In this document: in pieces, positions 11,873-23,878 of the stretch
Position numbering within the stretch: the first letter of the stretch is position 1
Layout: every line of letters starts with the position of its first letter
NCBI GenBank assembly: GCA_934045905.1
Contig: OW203761.1
Coordinates: forward strand, 34,026,964-34,090,963
Direction: 5' to 3'
Source of the DNA: Leuctra nigra
Lineage: Eukaryota; Arthropoda; Insecta; Plecoptera; Leuctridae
DNA length: 64,000 nucleotides
Notes under the pieces: generated by a model
Databases searched by the model: none
What the model was told of the DNA's origin: nothing
Seen by the model: only the letters and a program-made list of their open reading frames with translations
Translations under genes and position numbers: made by a program

Positions 11873-12234
11873 ATTTATAATGAAATTCATTCATTGTATC
11901 AACTAGAATCCTTTCAGCGCGAAGAAAAAGATAGAAAAGAGAGAAGCTATAGCACGTCAGCCAGCGTGACCCCAGTTATTCCAGAACTCCCTCATTGCTG
12001 CTCAGATAAGTATAGGGTAATTTGTGTCGCAACAATTATATTTGCCGGGAGGATTCTTGTTATTTTCTGGCATAACTGGTGTTGTGATTTGGTATAATGC
12101 ATCAAAATCTCACTCTCTTGATGTTAAAAGTGAAGTCATAACTGTCGTATAAACTGGTTTCGAAGCAATCCAGCCAATAGATGAACTGGAAAATCGAGAT
12201 ATACGACGAATAGAGTTCATAAAATCGACCCTTA
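11873..12234 (-). other. Intron 4, unannotated stretch
   Basis: An 89-codon plus-strand frame starting inside the family X terminus runs into this region without any recognisable domain. No repeat was recognised. Confidence 0.4.
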
Positions 12235-12370
12235 AGCGGCGTTCACTTAAGCGTAAAAAGAGTATTTATATTATTTATTTTTTAAAGTCCAGAAACCGAT
12301 CACGGCAGACTTGTGATTGGTTAATAAGAAAAAAACGCTAAACGCAAAAACGGTCAATGTAGAACCGGCT
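12235..12370. mobile_element. MITE with TTA target duplication (Harbinger-like)
   Basis: Inverted ends starting AGCGGCGTTCAC and finishing GAACCGGCT are flanked on both sides by TTA (12232-12234 and 12371-12373). The centre, GTCCAGAAACCG...GACTTGTGATTGGTTA, is shared with elements at 50355 and, more distantly, 50907. A three-base TTA/TAA duplication is typical of PIF/Harbinger elements. Confidence 0.6.
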
Positions 12371-12800
12371 TTATTCGTAAATTATTTCATGAATGGGATT
12401 CGACGATCACAAATGAATCTGATTGTTACGTTTGTCCTATTTGACAGACCTTTGGCACAATCCCAGCACTGACTCTCTCTATCTTCAATACTCGCTGTAC
12501 ACCACTGGCGCCACAACTGCCTGGCGCTTGGAGTCGCATGGATAATGAGTTTGCTATGGTAATTGCGCAGCATGGAGTGCAATTAGGAGAGTCATGGAAT
12601 ACAGCGCCAGTTTACATAACAAAAGTCCGGGATGTCATAAGTCAATTCACTGCGAGTTCTTTCCGACGTCCTCATTGGACTGTTGAAATGAGTAGTTTAA
12701 AACACTCTGTGATTGAGTTGGAATCTTATGATGATGCAGGTTAATTGGTAAAGCAAGAGAAGGGGTTGGTCCTGGCTCCGTGATGGTGGACCTGGGCCCT
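12371..12800 (-). other. Intron 4, unannotated stretch
   Basis: Short overlapping frames on both strands show no domain. Nothing further can be supported. Confidence 0.4.
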
Positions 12801-12912
12801 ATTCCAGAACTTTTACATTCACTATTCTGATCGAATTCGATTTCATACAATGTTAATCCTTATGGCCGTGACCGGATTCCATCGGAATAGAATTGGGAAA
12901 ACATTCTAGAAT
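12801..12912. mobile_element. Short inverted-repeat element, related to 7803-7910
   Basis: The ends are ATTCCAGAACTTTTAC and ATTCTAGAAT in inverse orientation, with a GATCGAATTCGATTTC palindromic centre. Shared structure with the 7.8-kb copy supports a mobile origin. Confidence 0.4.
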
Positions 12913-12958
12913 AGACCTCCAGGGCAAATCTTGCACAAGAAACGAACGAAATTTAATT

Positions 12959-14440
12959 GAGCGAGCGTAGCGAGCGTCACCACGGTACTCTTATGGCACT
13001 TTCTCTGTGTGTTTTTTTTTGTTTGTTTTTTTTTGCCTGCACTGCCCAGGTCAAACCGCACAACCAATCGATCTGAAATTTTGTACACATACTAACGTAA
13101 TCTATGCGATCCCTGGGATCTTTTCTGAACGAGATCCTGTGATTGGTTCAAATTTTATAAAAATTATCTTTCGATTGGTTGGTTCGATCAATTTGAAATT
13201 TAGCAAAGTCATTGCAACCAACATTGTACCCAATCAAAAAAAAATTCAGCCAAATCCTCCAATTGGTTCAAATTTGAAACCATTTTTCCTGTGATTTTTT
13301 AAATTTAAACTGGAACCGATTGACCGACCAACTAAAAACTTCGCATGGTCATTGGTACCAACATTTAAGGTATTTTTGCCAATTTTCACTCTAATCTGTC
13401 GTTATTTTCAAAAGTTTTTGTCATTTTAGGGACATTTTGCGTGTTGGCTGTCAAATTCACGGCGACTTCGAATCTACAAGGCAAGGTAGTTAGAGCAGAA
13501 AGTTTTAAACGATATGAAACTAATAATGACCGTTCAACAGATTGATCTGATATTGTGTACTACACACACTACATATCATATCATATGGGTGGTCCCAGGT
13601 ATATTTTTTGAACGAAATCCTGTGATTTTTTAAAATTAACAAGGAACCGTTCAATCATAAAGGTTTAATCGATCAACTTAAAACTTAGCAAGGATTGGCA
13701 CCAATATTTTTCATTTGTATACTTAATTTAAAACGGCCTATAGCCACACCACCATTTGACCTATCAAATGGTCTTCGATTAATCTGATCAATCAAACTCA
13801 TATTTTGCATGGTCGTTCAGACCAACATTGTCTCTTATTTTACAAATTTTCAGCCCTACCAGTCAAGAACATAGATGCACTTATTGACAGTTTTAATAAC
13901 TGTCAGAAATGACATTTCAAAACAGAAATTCCACTGCATTCTGGGTTGCTATATGTAGCAAAGCAAAGTTTATAGATGGCTATTCTCAATATCAAGTAAG
14001 ACAGATTATTTTCTTAGTTGATCATATTGCAATACATAATGTAGTCAAAATGTAATGTAGGTATTTCATATACATAGGTATAGGTATACCTTATCTAAAA
14101 TAATTTATTTTACGATATGGATTGTGTTGCACAGTTATGAAAACGACGTTTTGACTAGATAACATCATATTTTACACATTTCCAGCCCAATCGGTCAAGA
14201 ATTACAGACTTATTGCTGTTTTAAGTGTTTGAATATCTGTCCAAAGAGATTGATGGAAAAATATCAGTACAATAATCTGTTATTTAATTGATCCAGAGTG
14301 TTTATGAAAAGTTGCAAGGAAAATTGGTAATAAATAATGTATAGTTAGTTATCTTTGATTGAATGGATCGTGCTATGATTGGCGATGTCGTGCGTGTCGG
14401 TGCTCGCTCATCAACGCGTTACACCGAGCGTTTTCCTAGT
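12959..14440 (+). mobile_element. Family H Helitron-like element, copy H2
   Basis: It starts GAGCGAGCGTAGCGAGCG and ends in the hairpin CGCTCA...CGAGCG followed by TTTTCCTAGT, as in H1. The interior is T-rich near the 5' end, then carries diverged versions of the CTGAAATTTTG(C/T)ACACAT unit and additional sequence absent from H1. A piece of that extra sequence recurs at 49805. No coding capacity. Confidence 0.65.
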
Positions 14441-14655
14441 AATGAACACATTTCGTAGAGTTAATTTTGTAGGGTGATACAAGCGCTTGGCCGTTTTAGA
14501 AAATTGAGAGAGAAAAATTGTTTCATAAGTGGGTGTAACTTTGATAGAATATTAACATCATCAGGCTGATTAGTAGCACTTTTTTAATTTTTGCTTCTTG
14601 CATTGTTAATTAGGTGCCGGTTGTTAAAAAAAAACGCGCAAAACGATGAAATGTC

Positions 14656-14940
14656 CGATACAATTGGAGACCATACCCGTAAACCAATCTCAAATTTTAA
14701 TCATGATTAGATAAAACACAGACGTAGGGCTATCACTTGGCAAATTTTTAAAATTAAATTTCATACGGCACCCGTTGAGACAAGAAAATATACACCAAAA
14801 ATCAACTAATTATTACTAATTAACGAAGCAAAAAATTAAAAATTTACCAAGTGATGGTACAAGTGATGGTACCCTAATTTATCTAATCATGATTAAAATT
14901 TCAAATAATTTCGTCAATCCATTTTTTCTCCAATCGTATC
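14656..14940. mobile_element. Foldback (MITE-like) element
   Basis: GATACAATTGGAGA at the left pairs with TCTCCAATCGTATC at the right. Inside, ATTTTAATCATGATTAGAT pairs with ATCTAATCATGATTAAAAT, and ATCACTTGGCAAATTTTTAA pairs with a similar inverse. The central spacer is short. Target duplication not determined. Confidence 0.55.
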
Positions 14941-16199
14941 CAAAAAAAGTGCCTGCAACAATCGGGAAAATCGCTCGCGCTTGCAACTGAACTTTATTAC
15001 AGCATGAGCAAAAACGTTTAAATGTATTCATGAAATAAGGGTTGAATGTTTTTTGTGGGTGCATGTAAACATTTCCTCCAAATAGCAAAGGAAATATTAT
15101 CGCATATTTGAGCTATTCCCTACGGGGAAGATGATAGATAGGTCCAGAGCTTGACCTGTTTGGTGTTGTGTTTGCTTCCTGTATAATCATTCCCCAGCAG
15201 ATCCATTAGATTTTATCATGCACATAGGAAATGTAGATATTATTTTGTCCACTCTAAAATTCAAATGTTAGATAGAAACAGTACTAGTGTCATAAATATG
15301 AAAATATAACAGTAATTTTAACAACAATTCTAACAATAACTAAATCCTGCTGGTATTGTGCTGTTCCGTGCTTTACTCATTTATTACAACATTTATGACC
15401 AAAACCTGCTTACTCTATGCTAAAACGTAATGTAAGTTTTTGATGAAACACTTTCATCGCTATATGATTGCGATAGTTGTTCAGACGAATAAGAGAAGAA
15501 CTCAGCAAGGTAGTTTTTGCCACATTCAGCAAATTGTGGAGAAATTATTTAGTTGGGGAGGTTTTAAGGGAATTGCATGATTATTGTACAAACATTGATT
15601 TAAAAAAAAACATTGATTGTAGAATCGCTCTGTAGGTGTTATAACAGCTAGTAGCACGTTATGAATAATTGTCGGTTGGGGCCTGTGGGAATTATTTAGA
15701 AATGATTCCCAGAACTGCAGGAACTAACTTTTTCTACTGAGGAATCGAAGAAAACCTATGGCTATGGAATGGAAACTCGGTTCCCCTGGTTCCAAGGGTC
15801 AGGCCACGATAAGCTAATGATTTAGTACTGATGCAAGAACACGGCCAATCCAATCTCATACAAGTGTGATTAAAGGCCCATTCATAAGTCTAACCTACTC
15901 GCTTCACTCGCTCCCCCACCCCCTCCCCCCACTCCACGCACTAACCAAGTTAAAGCAACATTTTGCATGCGAATTACCATTTTAATCAACTTTATCAGAT
16001 AGTTGGTACTGGTACCAACATGGTACATGGTCTACAAAATTTATAGACTGTACGTAGCTTGTCTTAAAGTACAAATAGACTAAAACATATGTTCTCTATA
16101 CAGGGTTACGGGGAGCCCTGTATATAGGACATATTATATAACTGCCCTATGTTTGAACCTGACAAATTGAAACGTATATTAGAAAAGAATTAATTAGTC
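14941..16199 (-). other. Intron 4, unannotated stretch
   Basis: No exon or family member was recognised. A C-rich tract lies at about 15911-15940. A short 69-codon minus frame at 14879-15088 has no domain. Confidence 0.4.
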
Positions 16200-16445
16200 T
16201 AATATAAATTAAGAGATGTACACTTGGCACAACTAAAATTGATTGTTCAATAAATCTGATTGACTGAAAAATGTTAGATCTCACCATCAGAAGTCGGTCC
16301 GAGCGATCTCCTTGTCTCACTCTAGTAGGTGACCTCTCATTTCAATGATAATAACAAACATTGATTGTTATGGAACATGACCAGCACTCATTCAAATTTG
16401 TTCACCGATCAATTTTTGTTTTCCCGAGTGAACCTATAGGCATGT
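16200..16445. repeat. Diverged relative of the TA-flanked MITE family
   Basis: Motifs GATAATAACAA.CATTGATTGT and a TAGTAGGTGA-like block occur in the same order as in the elements at 27256, 30625 and 38680, but the terminal repeats are eroded. An old copy. Confidence 0.4.
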
Positions 16446-16891
16446 ATACATATTTTATAGAAAACTTTGAATGCAATATTACATAATTATTCAATACAAA
16501 TATAAAAAGTGCACCTATACATACTCTCCTCAAGCTCCCAATTTGAGATAAAATGTCTCAGTCTCAAGAACGATGTTCTTGTGTGTCAGCTAAATATCGC
16601 CATTGCATATCTTACTCCGAAATTTACCCAAAATACGCCCCAAAACGTTACTTCGGGGAGAGACACGATACATGATAGTAATGAAGGGTCTGGAACAGGG
16701 CGCCCCAAGCAAATGTTTATTTTAAACATTAATTTTAACGAATGAATATGTAGTTTGTACTAAAATTCTCGACAACGTGATATTTTATCTCATTGTTATT
16801 TTAACATGTTTTTTTAACAGAGGCTCCGTAAATATACAACATTTCAACTGCGACCCCCCTTGCTATATCCACCTGATGTACAGTCAGTTAC

Positions 16892-17044
16892 CTTCTAGTC
16901 CGTGGAAGGCGTCCGTGTCGATGTGGGCGATGGAGTTGCCGTCCAGCTCCAACGAGTTCATCTGCGTGAGCTGCGCAAACACTCTCGCCGGCAGCTCCTT
17001 GAGTCGGTTATGTCCCAGACCGAGTGAATCCAGCGTCTTCATCC
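16892..17044 (-). CDS. Secreted LRR protein, coding exon 4
   Basis: Exon 4 is separated from exon 3 by an intron of only 76 bp, with acceptor CTGCCTGTAG and donor GGTAACTG. The 153-nt exon carries two LRRs with cores LDSLGLGHNRLKELP and MNSLELDGNSIAHI. It ends after the first base of a codon. The following intron is 11.5 kb, and the join to exon 5 rests on phase compatibility and on the continuing LRR period. Confidence 0.92.
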
Positions 17045-17120
17045 CTACAGGCAGACAATTTACATCCTGTCAGACTCCGCCGCTCATATCACAGATCAAC
17101 TTAGCAGATAAATCGCTTAC

Positions 17121-17257
17121 CTTCAAAGTCGCCTTCTTTGATCGATGCAATTCGATTTTCTTGCATTTCCAGTTTCTTTAGAGTGTCTAGGGTAGATAGA
17201 GCTTGAGTCGGTATGCCGGACAGCTGATTGCCTCCCAAGTTCAAGCGCTTCAGTTTC
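17121..17257 (-). CDS. Secreted LRR protein, coding exon 3
   Basis: The acceptor CACTTAG (AG at 17259-17258) and donor GGTAAGCG (GT at 17120-17119) bound 137 nt. Two LRRs are encoded, with cores LKRLNLGGNQLSGIP and LKKLEMQENRIASI. The first base completes the lysine codon begun in exon 2, and the last base starts a glycine codon finished in exon 4. Confidence 0.93.
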
Positions 17258-17569
17258 CTAAGTGAAGATAAAAGCGAGCTGGTTTTATCGATGTGGTGAT
17301 GGCTCCTGAGTAGCGAGCTATCGGAAGACGATAAAGTAGGAGATGATCCCCTGGGCTGTCGGATCTATTAAAGATAGCAGTGTTTTGTCAGGTGAATTAT
17401 GGACGAAATGAGATGGATTCAGGCAACTTGGTATCGGGGGTGTAATATCTTAGAAAGTTAGACAGAATGTGGTGTCAGTAACTTTTGAGACTTTTCCGTA
17501 GTGAGTAATATGTGTTGAACTTTGACTTTTATACTCTGATGTCACCGACGGTTCACTGTTTTAAGACGG
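17258..17569 (-). other. Intron 2, unannotated part next to exon 3
   Basis: Ordinary intron sequence ending in the exon 3 acceptor. No repeat seen. Confidence 0.5.
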
Positions 17570-17927
17570 CTGAGTAGTGCGAGTTTGACCTTGAAGAGTT
17601 TTTTAATCGATTTTTATCAATATCTTTTACCAATGTAATTGTTAATACGAGTCTTCGGAACGTTCAATGATAATAATTTCATAGCTTGCAATGGTTTATT
17701 ATTTTTATTTTGTCCTACATGCGTTTAGTGCCTGAAAATTATTAAAAATATGGCACTCAACGTCTGTAGGACGAAATAAAACGAATGACCCATTCCTAAC
17801 TATGAAATTATTTTCATTAAACAGTTCTTTAGACTTGAACAAAGCCTTATTTTATTACATTTACATTTGTAAAAGATATTGATACACATCGATTAAAAAA
17901 CTCTTGAAGGCTACGCTCACTACTCAG
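17570..17927. mobile_element. Foldback element in intron 2
   Basis: CTGAGTAGTG at the left end pairs with CACTACTCAG at the right end. Further pairs include AGAGTTTTTTAATCGAT with ATCGATTAAAAAACTCT, and TATTTTGTCCTAC with GTAGGACGAAATA. Almost the whole 358 bp folds on itself. No coding capacity. Confidence 0.65.
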
Positions 17928-19000
17928 GTTATCAGTTCTTGTACTCTTTTAATCGATACGCAGTGAGCGAGCTAATGTTGTGTGGATGATCAAGCGTGGG
18001 CGGAAGTAAGTATAGTGCTGGAAGTGTAATGTGGAAGAGGCGGTCGCTCATCCGTGTTATTGTACTGTAATTGGATCTGACGCGATATTCCTGCGGACCG
18101 ACAGAATCACGGTGTCCTGTGATCAGGATGGTCGGATATTGGTATCGAACCCTAGACTCGTGAATCTTCATTGTTCTAGACCTTCTTTGTTCTAAAGTTC
18201 TTCACTTGTGAGAAGCAACTTGACTCCGATATTCAAAGTTGCGGCGTCGAGTTGCCGCAAGTTGCCTCATTGTAGATACGAATTTATTTTGAACGGTTCG
18301 TGTTTATGCATTATTTTTCATACTCTGGTTTCCTCTCAACGTTGTGGTTTGTGGGAAAGTGTTTGCTGTCGATAAAACAGAAGTTTTCTCTCTGGGATGA
18401 GCCAAATTGAACTCTTTGTTGGTGGAACTGCCTGATTGTTTGCGACCTAGGGCATTAAGCGCGTCTCAACACCAATGAGGCTAGTGATATGTATTCAAAC
18501 AACTTAAGATTCTAAACCGGTGAAGTGAATTGTTATTCCAACCATATAATGTATAATTTGTAAAAAAAAAAAAAAAATGCTAAGTTTCACGCTATGCGAA
18601 AGGAGGGTTAAGCAAAATATTGTTAACACTTTTCAAACTGACAATTCGTAAAATCATTTCACTTAATAAACCTAACGTTGTGCATGAATCTGACATTAAA
18701 TAAGCCACTCAATTACAAATGTAAGCCATCAAAGGAAACTTCGAAAAATATGATAATTAAAAAAAAATCTACATTCAAATATATATAAACAAAATTAATT
18801 TAAAATCAACATAAAAAAGTAAAAAATAAAGCTTGGCACTTTGTGTCAAGAATAAAGTAATCACAATAAAATTACGAAGATGGCGAGGAAAGAGGCGAAG
18901 AAAGAAAAAGTGATTCAAACATTCTGTGGTGAGACGGTAAAGTGTAGGTGTATGATCAAAACGATTTCCATAAAAGGCATGCGGTTGTCTTGTCTCTCAC
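17928..19000 (-). other. Intron 2, remaining part
   Basis: Contains a poly-A run at about 18560-18575 and AT-rich sequence. It begins, on the minus strand, with the exon 2 donor. No exon or transposon signature seen. Confidence 0.45.
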
Positions 19001-19223
19001 TTGTCCAACCCCTTGAACGCGTCCACCTCTATCGACGAGATCTTGTTCTCGTAGAGGGTCAATATCTCCAGGGTGTCCAGTCCCTCGAAAGCTCTCTTGT
19101 GAAGGGCGCCAATCTTGTTGTGATTCAAGTTGAGGATGAGGAGGTGGTGCAGATTCTTGAAGGCGGTCGAGGGCACGACGCTCAGAGAGTTCTGCGAGAG
19201 ATCGAGCTGCGTCAGACCTTTGC
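19001..19223 (-). CDS. Secreted LRR protein, coding exon 2
   Basis: The acceptor is GTCGACAG (AG at 19225-19224) and the donor GTGAGA begins at 19000. Codon 121 (Gly) is completed across the junction with exon 1. The 223-nt exon encodes three canonical 24-residue LRRs with cores LTQLDLSQNSLSVVP, LLILNLNHNKIGAL and LEILTLYENKISSI. It ends after two bases of a lysine codon. The plus-strand frame at 18880-19359 is its antisense. Confidence 0.93.
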
Positions 19224-19249
19224 CTGTCGACAAGAGCACAGCATCAGTT

Positions 19250-19365
19250 ACAGAGGATCAAACGGGAATATGTCAAACTGCATCAGTACAGGGTCAAACA
19301 AGACGCGACAAAAGGAGAATAAGACCAGCAGTATTAGTACAGGATCAAACAAGATGTGATAAGGG
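19250..19365. repeat. Small imperfect tandem repeat beside exon 2
   Basis: AGTACAGGGTCAAACAAGA at 19285 recurs at 19336 as AGTACAGGATCAAACAAGA, with a partial third copy near 19250. The period is about 51 bp. It lies just upstream of the exon 2 acceptor on the minus strand. Confidence 0.5.
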
Positions 19366-21552
19366 TAGAAGTGACGACGAGGTCATAATCATGCGGCCCA
19401 CGTTCACTTCTTCATTATAATCATCTTTTGAATATTCCGTGTATAATGATCCTGGATGCAAGAGAAAACCATCCAATCGGAGTCATTAAAATGTTTTTGA
19501 TGTCTCTGATCGATCGGTTTCTTCCAGATGTAAATGATTTTAACTTGTCTCTCTGAAATGATGTATAAATGAAGAGCCTGAACGGTCAATTTCTAAACAC
19601 ACCTGGATGTGATTTTACTTTGACATAGCCGTTGACTACAGACAATGTGTGCTTGACACAAAGAATCTATACGAATAAAAAACTTTTTTAAAACTTGAAT
19701 TCTTGCCACCACTCTTGTTCTTTTTGCGCGAAAGTAGCAAGCAGTTCAAATATCCGGTGTTTTTGGTGGCTGTAGAAGTATTTTTTTGGATTGTTAAAGG
19801 GCGCTGAAAAGTTATGAAAACGAATCGACTCACAAGAAGTTTGAAACAACAATCCCTTTTAGAACAAATAATGCTCCACTTTTTGAGCCTTTGGTCTAAA
19901 AACCTTTGGTTAAAGACTTTGTCAAAGTTATCCTCTACTTAGCTCTGCTAAATTCATTACTAACGGGAAGATATATTCAACGAAAAACTTTGAAAAAGTC
20001 GACACTAGCAATGCATAATCAAGGGATACCTACTATTATGTCACTATTAAAACGTTTTATCTTCAGTCTACACTACAGTGAGCTAACAATGTGAACTGAA
20101 ATAATTGAAAAAGTCAAAAGATCATTTATATTGTTTGATGAATTTTCCTATGATGCAAAAATGAAAACGATCTGAAAAATGGTTGCTCGACCCAGCAATC
20201 GTAGTACCGTATTGTGTAGGAATATCAGCATGCTAATGGCAGAACTATCGTAAAAGCTCTACAGGTCCCTACGCAACCGCGCGAGCTTAAACCAAGCATA
20301 ATTGTGACCTCTTAGACTATATGACAATTCATGCCGAATGAATTGCACAGTACGAACTATCGCAAATGCAAGCACTCAATACTCTATACTCAATTGTATT
20401 GCGTCGTGCCAAATTTATTTATTAGAAAGGCTTTGTTGCAATGACGCCAGAGTCAATCGTAAAAGCGAATTAGTAAAAAATGTAATGCATTCATATAAGC
20501 CTAAGAACGTCGCTTAATTTAGAAGATTATGGATCCCTGTAAAATATTTGTAGCTTTGGCATCCAACTCGGTATCAATATGCATTTGATTAGTTCCATAC
20601 GATTAAGAAAACGCGTTTACATGCGAAAAAATGCTAGTAGTGTGATACACTTGAGCCAAGGTTTTCTTCCTCTGTGCGGGCTGACGTTATATTTCTGACG
20701 TGTGTGAATTTCAGCGGTCAAATTCGTATCTACTTGAAGGTTTCAGTACCTTATCATAGATAGACATTGTACCTATAGCATTCGGATTTGTATAGCCATT
20801 GTATAGTAAACTGATTGCAACCGTAATTTTTATCACCGAAAATAATATTTTAGCATCTGAATTTTATTTGTAGGTACACTGAGTTTTGCATTTTGGCATA
20901 ACGATGAAACATAGCTAAACTTAATAACTTAATTTTCTGTACCATTTTTATGGAATCGTGCACATGAACAAATTTTATCCAATCATACCTCGCAGTGTTA
21001 ATTACCGGCGTTAATAAATAATTATTCAATTAAAATCGATGTAGGCACCCGTGGGCATTACGTCGAATACCTGTTGTTTTTATTCTCCGTATGTTCGCAA
21101 TTAGGTACATAGAACAATATTATGCAACTCTTGAAATTGCTTTCAATTCTCTTGCGATTCATGAATTCATATGTTGAAGTGGTGCTGAAGTAGCAAGGAA
21201 CAACTCGCGGTCCATTCAATCAGACGCTGACGGGATGCTGTGTAATGTAATATTCGCCTCGAACTTCGCGTTCCGTTCAGAGAAGAGAACGAGAAGAGAA
21301 AGCTCCGAGAGAGGCCTCGTCTACGGTTTGGTGAAATTGTGAAAGGCGGGATTCGTTACAACGTACAAGCGAGTCTGCGGACTTCAGCCTTTTGCAATTG
21401 GGCTTTTTTCTTATGTTGAGATCCAAGAATGTTTTTAGTGTCGGTGTTTTAGTGACTCAGGCGCGTAGGAAGAGGGGGGGGGGCACCCCCTCTGATTCAA
21501 TTCCCCTTCTTATGTGATTATACATTTAAATGTCAAGATAAAAATAGGCTTA
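19366..21552 (-). other. Intron 1, unannotated stretch
   Basis: Several frames of 60-65 codons on both strands lack domains, splice context or composition support. No repeat family was recognised over these 2.2 kb. Confidence 0.4.
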
Positions 21553-21706
21553 GGGCCAGTCTTTTAATACTCTGCTAACTTTTAAGCGGTTGATTAGGAC
21601 TGTATTGTCTTGGCTACAACCAATGACATTGCTAGAATGACTGTGTTAACTTAATTACTGGTTTTAGCAGAGAATTGAGTTCCTGTATTGAGTATTGAGT
21701 ATTGAG
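21553..21706. mobile_element. Truncated copy of the GGGCC-ended MITE, plus TATTGAG triplet
   Basis: GGGCCAGTCTTTTAATACTC, CTAACTTTTAA and CCAATGACA match the element at 50214-50351 in order. The expected right terminus is replaced by three tandem TATTGAG units (21686-21706). Confidence 0.5.
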
Positions 21707-21799
21707 TGACTGTACCTTAGTGTTCAAATCGTTTGAAACGCATCAAATTCATACTTGAAATTTGAATTTTTCAGGAGCTATGCGCCCTGGATTCACATG

Positions 21800-21819
21800 G
21801 TGGGGGGGGGGGGGGGGGG
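21800..21819. repeat. Poly-G run
   Basis: About 18 consecutive G residues occur here. The length in the assembly may be unreliable. Confidence 0.8.
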
Positions 21820-22618
21820 TATGGTGAGTCCCCCTAGACTCACCATTGTCTTCGTAGGCAATCGTATTTACTGCTATAGTTATTTGCATGCTTATTCCCC
21901 CACCCCTTACAAATTTAGTTCCTACTCACCAGAGTGTCATATTCCTTTCAAAATGTAGATTTGAGAATTCTAGCAATATGGCATTTGCTAAGTGAGTTTT
22001 GACAGTGTTTGCTAGGTTCTGCAATTTTGATGGCTAAAATGAGCCGGGTGTAGGGCCGTGTTTTTTTACTTGTTAGTTGAAACGTATGACTGACCACATG
22101 GAAACTTGTATACGGGAATGTGTAAATCCGTCACCTGTCTACCTGTTGTTCATAGCAGAGCGTGGCAATTGCTGGATTTCTGCTGAGTTATGAATAACTT
22201 GCCGACATGCGAGAACATTTTAGTTTTTAACGCTCAACGCGCTAGTTTTTATCAAAACGAAGATGTACTGATAACTGAATAGAGGGGCAGGACAAGCCGT
22301 GCACGAAAAGTTTCAAACAAAAGAGGAAAAAACTCTTTTCAGTTTCAGTTTAATTAACATCATTTACATCAGCACATTAATCATTTTTTGGCCCTCAGAT
22401 GCGGAGAGTTTGCCTTCCTTTTGTCAGGATAGCGTAGTTATAATATGACGACTCACAAAATAATATTACATTCTATTTAATACGTAGTAGCAAAGCATTT
22501 CATTCTTTTCCGTTACGCTATACTTCTTTCGTTTCTGGAGATGACAACATTGGCCAGTGTCATGCACAAGAAATATCTGAACAGCTTTAAATAATACCTA
22601 CATGATTTTCCAATATAT

Positions 22619-23410
22619 ACCGGGTGGCGCGAAAAGAAACGCACAATGGGCGAAACATCGCTGTGACAAAACTACTGCATACATCGTGCTAAAAATTGCA
22701 CATACAACATACTAAGGTTTAATGTGTAAAAGTTTCAAAAACATTACTTTTGTGGGAAAAAAGTTACAGCTGCTCGAATTTGGTTGCCGAAAAAGAAAAG
22801 CTCGCTTAAAGAAATCGTCGATAGGCCGGGACGCTGTTTCTTCAAAACTGCTTATACGATATCAAACTGAAAATTTTAAATTATAAACAAAATATATTGC
22901 TATCAATTATGTCAACATTTCAATACATTGGGATCAATGGAACGAGAGTTATGTTGTCTTCAAGTTAAGCCTAAAAGCAGAATATAATTTCTAAGTTTTA
23001 TTCCACACGATAATTTCAAAAAGTCTAATTATCTCACACTAATACTGCTTTTAATCTCAACTTCAAGGTACCTTAATCTTCGTTCAATAAATTCAAATTT
23101 ATTGAAATTTTTACACCAATGATGGCAATATATTTTGCATTTTCAGCTTGTTATCATGCGTAGTTTTGAATTAACAGCGTCCCAACCAATACACGTTTTC
23201 TAGACGCGCCCTATTTGAGCTCCGTATAATCTATTTTTCGACAACCAAGTTCGAACTGCTGTAACTTTTTTCACACAAAAGTAATGTTTTTGAAACTTTC
23301 ACACATTAAACCTTAGTATGTTTTTGATATTATGTGAAATTTTCAGCCCGATGTATGTAGTAGTTTCTTCACAGCGATGTCTCCCCCATTGTGTTTTTTT
23401 GCGCCCCGGT
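22619..23410. mobile_element. Foldback DNA element with long terminal inverted repeats
   Basis: It starts ACCGGGTGGCGCGAAAAG and ends with the near inverse TTTTTTTGCGCCCCGGT. Long imperfect inverted arms follow: AAGTTTCAAAAACATTACTT at about 22729 pairs with AAGTAATGTTTTTGAAACTT at about 23278. Flanks are TA-rich (an AT or TA duplication is possible). The 792-bp element encodes no transposase and sits about 110 bp from the exon 1 splice donor. Confidence 0.65.
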
Positions 23411-23517
23411 ATAATTCATGTTAATGTTAGATGTGGCAGTTTGAGTACCACTGGATATTCCATGCGTTTAGAAAACTAAGATTCCAACATCTTGTCGGTG
23501 AAAAGACATTCTCTTAC

Positions 23518-23878
23518 CGATCGAACTGAGCGAAGATTCTTCAACGACCGCCAAACTACTGTTGTGAATTGTCAGATGACGAATGTCCAACCCGAGGAAG
23601 ATGAACCCCTGAAGCTTCGGCAACACGTTGTGTCTCAACTTGAGATAGAAGATGACCTGCGAGCTGGGCTTCCCCTTCAACGCGGACATCGCATGGTTGA
23701 TGTGAGACGGGTCGGTGTTCTCGCAGAGGATGTCGAGGCCGTTCTTCTTGACGTTGCAGACGCAGGGCGAGACCTCGGCGTGTGGGGGACATTGCTGCAT
23801 CGCCTGGCTCGCAGCCTCGGCCCAGATGAGGCACGACCAGGCGAGGACGACGAGGACCGCACGACGGACGGGCGGCAT
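23518..23878 (-). CDS. Secreted LRR protein, coding exon 1 (start, signal peptide, N-cap)
   Basis: The start is the ATG at 23878, reading MPPVRRAVLVVLAW, with a hydrophobic signal sequence over residues 7-19 and likely cleavage near residue 22-24. Cysteines at residues 30, 39, 41 and 52 form an LRRNT-type cap (CX8CXCX10C). Two LRR-like segments follow: FYLKLRHNVLPKL at about 77-90 and IRHLTIHNSSL at about 99-109. The exon ends after one base of codon 121 at a GGTAAGAG donor (GT at 23517-23516). GC content and codon use differ sharply from the surrounding AT-rich DNA, which supports real coding sequence. The long plus-strand frames over this region are antisense shadows. Confidence 0.9.

Noticed and set aside
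16777..17181. 134-codon plus-strand frame
   Set aside because: Antisense of LRR exons 3 and 4. The coding evidence is on the minus strand.
18880..19359. 159-codon plus-strand frame, the second longest in the window
   Set aside because: It overlaps LRR exon 2 in antisense and has no recognisable domain.
23556..23862. Alternative minus-strand frames of 61-92 codons over exon 1
   Set aside because: Out-of-frame shadows rich in Arg/Ser/Pro. The chosen frame has the signal peptide, the cysteine cap and an in-phase splice.
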